Origin: Bacteroidota bacterium
GTDB taxonomy: Bacteria > Bacteroidota > Bacteroidia > Chitinophagales > Chitinophagaceae
Assembly (NCBI GenBank): GCA_947457085.1
Contig: CANGUS010000098.1
Span: forward strand, 1 to 6,790
Direction: 5' to 3'
DNA: 6,790 bases
Below, one piece after another: positions 5,951-6,790 of the stretch (positions are counted from its first letter, which is position 1; every line of letters starts with the position of its first letter). The notes beneath the pieces were generated by a model. It had not been told where the DNA came from, did no database searches, and saw nothing but the letters and a program-made list of their open reading frames with translations. Both the position numbers and the translations under genes were made by a program.

Positions 5951-6790
5951 GCAGACATTTCTTTTGGAATGCTAGATACAATGCTTTCAGTAAAAGCAAT
6001 CGCTAACTTATTTTTAGTAAAGTATTTATTGGTTACTAAACTAATTTCCCTAACTGGCACAGGATCTTTAAAATACCTTACTTGACTCATTTTATCTTCG
6101 CTCAATTCTGCTAAACTAAGCTCTGGCATGATCGTATAACCACCATTAATATCAACCATTCTGGTTAAAGATGACAAAGAACCTGAATTATATGTAAATG
6201 GATTATTGGCGCCTACAAATTTTTGCTTGCCACATAAATTAATTATTTGAAAACGCATACAATGTTCATCTCCTAAAGACCATATTTCATTTGGATCTAA
6301 ATCTTCAGGTGATATTAATTTTTTACTTAATAATTTATGACCTTTAGTTGCATACAAAACGTAGGGTTCATGATATAGAATATTTTCTTTTAACGATTTT
6401 TCATATAGCGGTGTGCTTAAAATTCCAAAATCCAATTCACCTTCTTTTAATTTAGCGATAATTTGAGATGTTGTCATTTCAGTGATTGTAATGTCCAATT
6501 TAGGATATTTTTTCACAAACGATTTCAATGCGCTAGGCACTATACTAGGCGCTACTGTTGGTATGATTGCAATGTTTAATGAACCTATTAATTCATCTTT
6601 TTGCATCATAATTAATTCGTCTATTTTATCTCTTTCAAAAATTACATTTTTTGCCTGCTCTAAAATTTTCTTCCCCATGTCAGTAGCCACAATTGGATGA
6701 TGGTTTCTGTCAAATATTTTTATCCCAAGTTCTTCTTCTAATTTCTGAATTTGCATACTCAAAGTAGGTTGGGTTACAAAGCATTTCTCC
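5914..6790 (-). CDS. oxyR: OxyR-type LysR-family redox regulator (N-terminus cut by window edge)
   Basis: On the minus strand 291 codons plus a stop are present; the first whole codon is at 6789-6787, and the start lies beyond the right edge. An internal TTG at 6762 is not a credible start because the upstream in-frame residues EKCFVTQPT continue the LysR helix-turn-helix. That segment and LSMQIQKLEEELGIKIFDR form the DNA-binding domain and its linker; the effector domain fills the rest (NIAIIPTVAPSIVP onward). Two cysteines nine residues apart, in EHCMRFQIINLC (codons at 6261-6259 and 6234-6232), match the peroxide-sensing pair C199 and C208 of E. coli OxyR. Aligning the helix-turn-helix predicts about 22 missing residues, a total near 313, and the same numbers 199 and 208. 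OxyR forms a disulfide under peroxide stress and activates catalase and peroxiredoxin genes; its targets are not in this window. It converges on the operon. Confidence 0.9.
   Translation of the reverse strand, partial: EKCFVTQPTLSMQIQKLEEELGIKIFDRNHHPIVATDMGKKILEQAKNVIFERDKIDELIMMQKDELIGSLNIAIIPTVAPSIVPSALKSFVKKYPKLDITITEMTTSQIIAKLKEGELDFGILSTPLYEKSLKENILYHEPYVLYATKGHKLLSKKLISPEDLDPNEIWSLGDEHCMRFQIINLCGKQKFVGANNPFTYNSGSLSSLTRMVDINGGYTIMPELSLAELSEDKMSQVRYFKDPVPVREISLVTNKYFTKNKLAIAFTESIVSSIPKEMSAKNKKKNILDIR

Noticed and set aside
6482..6700. 72-residue plus-strand ORF
   Set aside because: It is antisense to the OxyR-type coding region and has no independent support.
1..6790. Mobile element, CRISPR array, tRNA/rRNA or defence system
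   Set aside because: No transposase or integrase, no direct repeats with spacers and no tRNA-like fold were seen; the endonuclease I is a secreted scavenging-type nuclease, not a restriction or toxin enzyme by its signal peptide and T9SS tail.

Overview
The window looks like a piece of a Bacteroidota chromosome. It is AT-rich and its coding starts lack clear Shine-Dalgarno sequences. One secreted enzyme ends in a type IX secretion (T9SS) sorting domain, and another gene opens a secreted modular surface protein of a kind common in this phylum. The regulator at the right edge also reads like a Bacteroidota OxyR. I cannot place the organism below phylum.

Layout. (1) Positions 1-1167, minus strand: the N-terminal 389 codons of a large secreted, cysteine-containing surface protein, which runs off the left edge. 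(2) 1168-1357: an AT-rich divergent intergenic region. (3) 1358-1993, plus strand: a LysE/RhtB-type membrane exporter standing alone. (4) 1994-2194: an AT-rich intergenic region with inverted repeats. (5) 2195-5917, plus strand: five genes spaced 2-13 bases apart, very probably one operon. They are a small coiled-coil protein, a polytopic membrane protein rich in histidines, a secreted endonuclease I with a T9SS C-terminal domain, a YggS/PLPBP pyridoxal-phosphate homeostasis protein, and a spermidine-synthase-fold protein. (6) 5914-6790, minus strand: an OxyR-type LysR regulator, cut at its N-terminus by the right edge. It converges on the operon, and the two stop codons overlap in one CTAG.

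How the genes fit together. The operon mixes housekeeping (PLP homeostasis), a secreted nuclease likely used for scavenging phosphate or nucleotides or for degrading extracellular DNA, and two proteins without a clear function. I see no single pathway joining them and no sign of a mobile element, CRISPR array, tRNA or rRNA. The least explained gene is the nine-helix membrane protein at 2511-3512, whose membrane-associated histidines hint at metal or cofactor binding. The coiled-coil gene at 2195 resembles the small protein usually encoded just before zapA in Bacteroidota, but no zapA follows it. Overall the window is mostly ordinary chromosomal content, and I found no clear case for a new multi-gene system.
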